From Rubrivivax gelatinosus (lineage in GTDB: Bacteria > Pseudomonadota > Gammaproteobacteria > Burkholderiales > Burkholderiaceae_C), in assembly GCF_004340905.1 (NCBI RefSeq), contig NZ_SLXD01000004.1, forward strand, positions 283,531-347,530: DNA of 64,000 nucleotides, written 5' to 3'. A program made the position numbers and the translations under genes. This document shows positions 63,914 to 64,000 of the stretch, in pieces. Each line of letters begins with the position of its first letter. Within the stretch, counting starts at the first letter, position 1. The notes beneath the pieces are model-generated. The model was not told the origin of the DNA and did not search any database. It saw only the letters and a list, made by a program, of their open reading frames with translations.

Positions 63914-64000
63914 TTCAATAGGTTGTTGCGGGTGTTCACCCGGAGAGGTTCTGAGAGACTGGAAATCGCCAAACCCCCAGTCCACTCAACAACCGAATCC
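63914..64000. other. Possible junction sequence at the right edge
   Basis: This segment replaces the MCP body. It holds a 6-bp hairpin (CGGGTG/CACCCG, 63929-63942) and a wider inverted pair GGTTGTTG (63921-63928)/CAACAACC (63987-63994). These could be an IS end or recombination scar, but too little is visible to name it. Confidence 0.35.

Overview
The window is very GC-rich, strongly GC3-biased, densely coded DNA of the kind found in Burkholderiales-type Betaproteobacteria. A Rubrivivax/Leptothrix-like relative is my best guess. The guess rests on the mix of a polar-flagellum cluster, several orphan Bug/TctC binding proteins, a flavocytochrome c sulfide dehydrogenase with SoxYZ, and NapC-type cytochromes. 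It is an inference from gene content; no rRNA or tRNA gene is visible.

Layout. 1-5.9 kb: end of a flagellar rod/ring/hook operon (flgG end, flgH, flgI, a short flgJ, flgK, flgL, then an unknown flagellum-linked gene). 6.0-8.5 kb: an O-acetylhomoserine sulfhydrylase-type gene, a cluster of REP-like palindromes and an orphan Bug binding protein. 8.8-11.5 kb (minus strand): a family 2A encapsulin operon, made of an HK97-fold shell gene and a SufS-type cysteine desulfurase carrying a ~180-residue disordered N-terminal extension, the expected cargo. Divergent to it is a class A beta-lactamase. 12.6-18.8 kb: soxR and a divergent RND efflux operon whose promoter carries a near-perfect SoxR box. 18.9-20.3 kb: a NapC/NirT-like cytochrome and a diheme cytochrome, both with a CX3CH site. 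20.5-25.7 kb: CapA, a cyd/cio-type quinol oxidase with a DUF2474 peptide, and small unknown genes.

25.7-35.0 kb: a seven-gene minus-strand sugar-acid or hydroxy-acid operon (two Bug proteins, IlvD/Edd dehydratase, HpaI aldolase, TauE-type permease, enolase-superfamily enzyme, aldehyde dehydrogenase) facing a LacI-type regulator across a GntR-like operator. 35.0-40.6 kb: a cysteine/transsulfuration block (gamma-synthase/lyase, CBS, rhodanese, cysteine synthase, EpsC-type serine acetyltransferase, small XRE regulator). Rhodanese, cysteine synthase and EpsC-type genes often accompany family 2A encapsulins, so this block may supply cysteine to the encapsulin about 25 kb away. 40.7-43.5 kb: a BvgS-like hybrid kinase.

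43.5-49.0 kb is the least orderly part: a wrecked OprC-like copper receptor, a LysR regulator, an unknown secreted protein, an ankyrin protein and a ~0.5 kb gap. 49.0-53.8 kb: tcuAB, a Bug protein and a split ChrA pair in one operon. 53.9-59.1 kb: a PACE exporter, a GFA-family protein and a Fur-box-led sigma/FecR/TonB receptor system. 59.3-63.2 kb: sulfide/thiosulfate oxidation genes (fccA, fccB, an fccB-like gene lacking the FAD-anchoring cysteine, soxY, soxZ). The right edge has a small helix-turn-helix gene abutting the severed tail of a chemotaxis receptor, which looks like a rearrangement scar.
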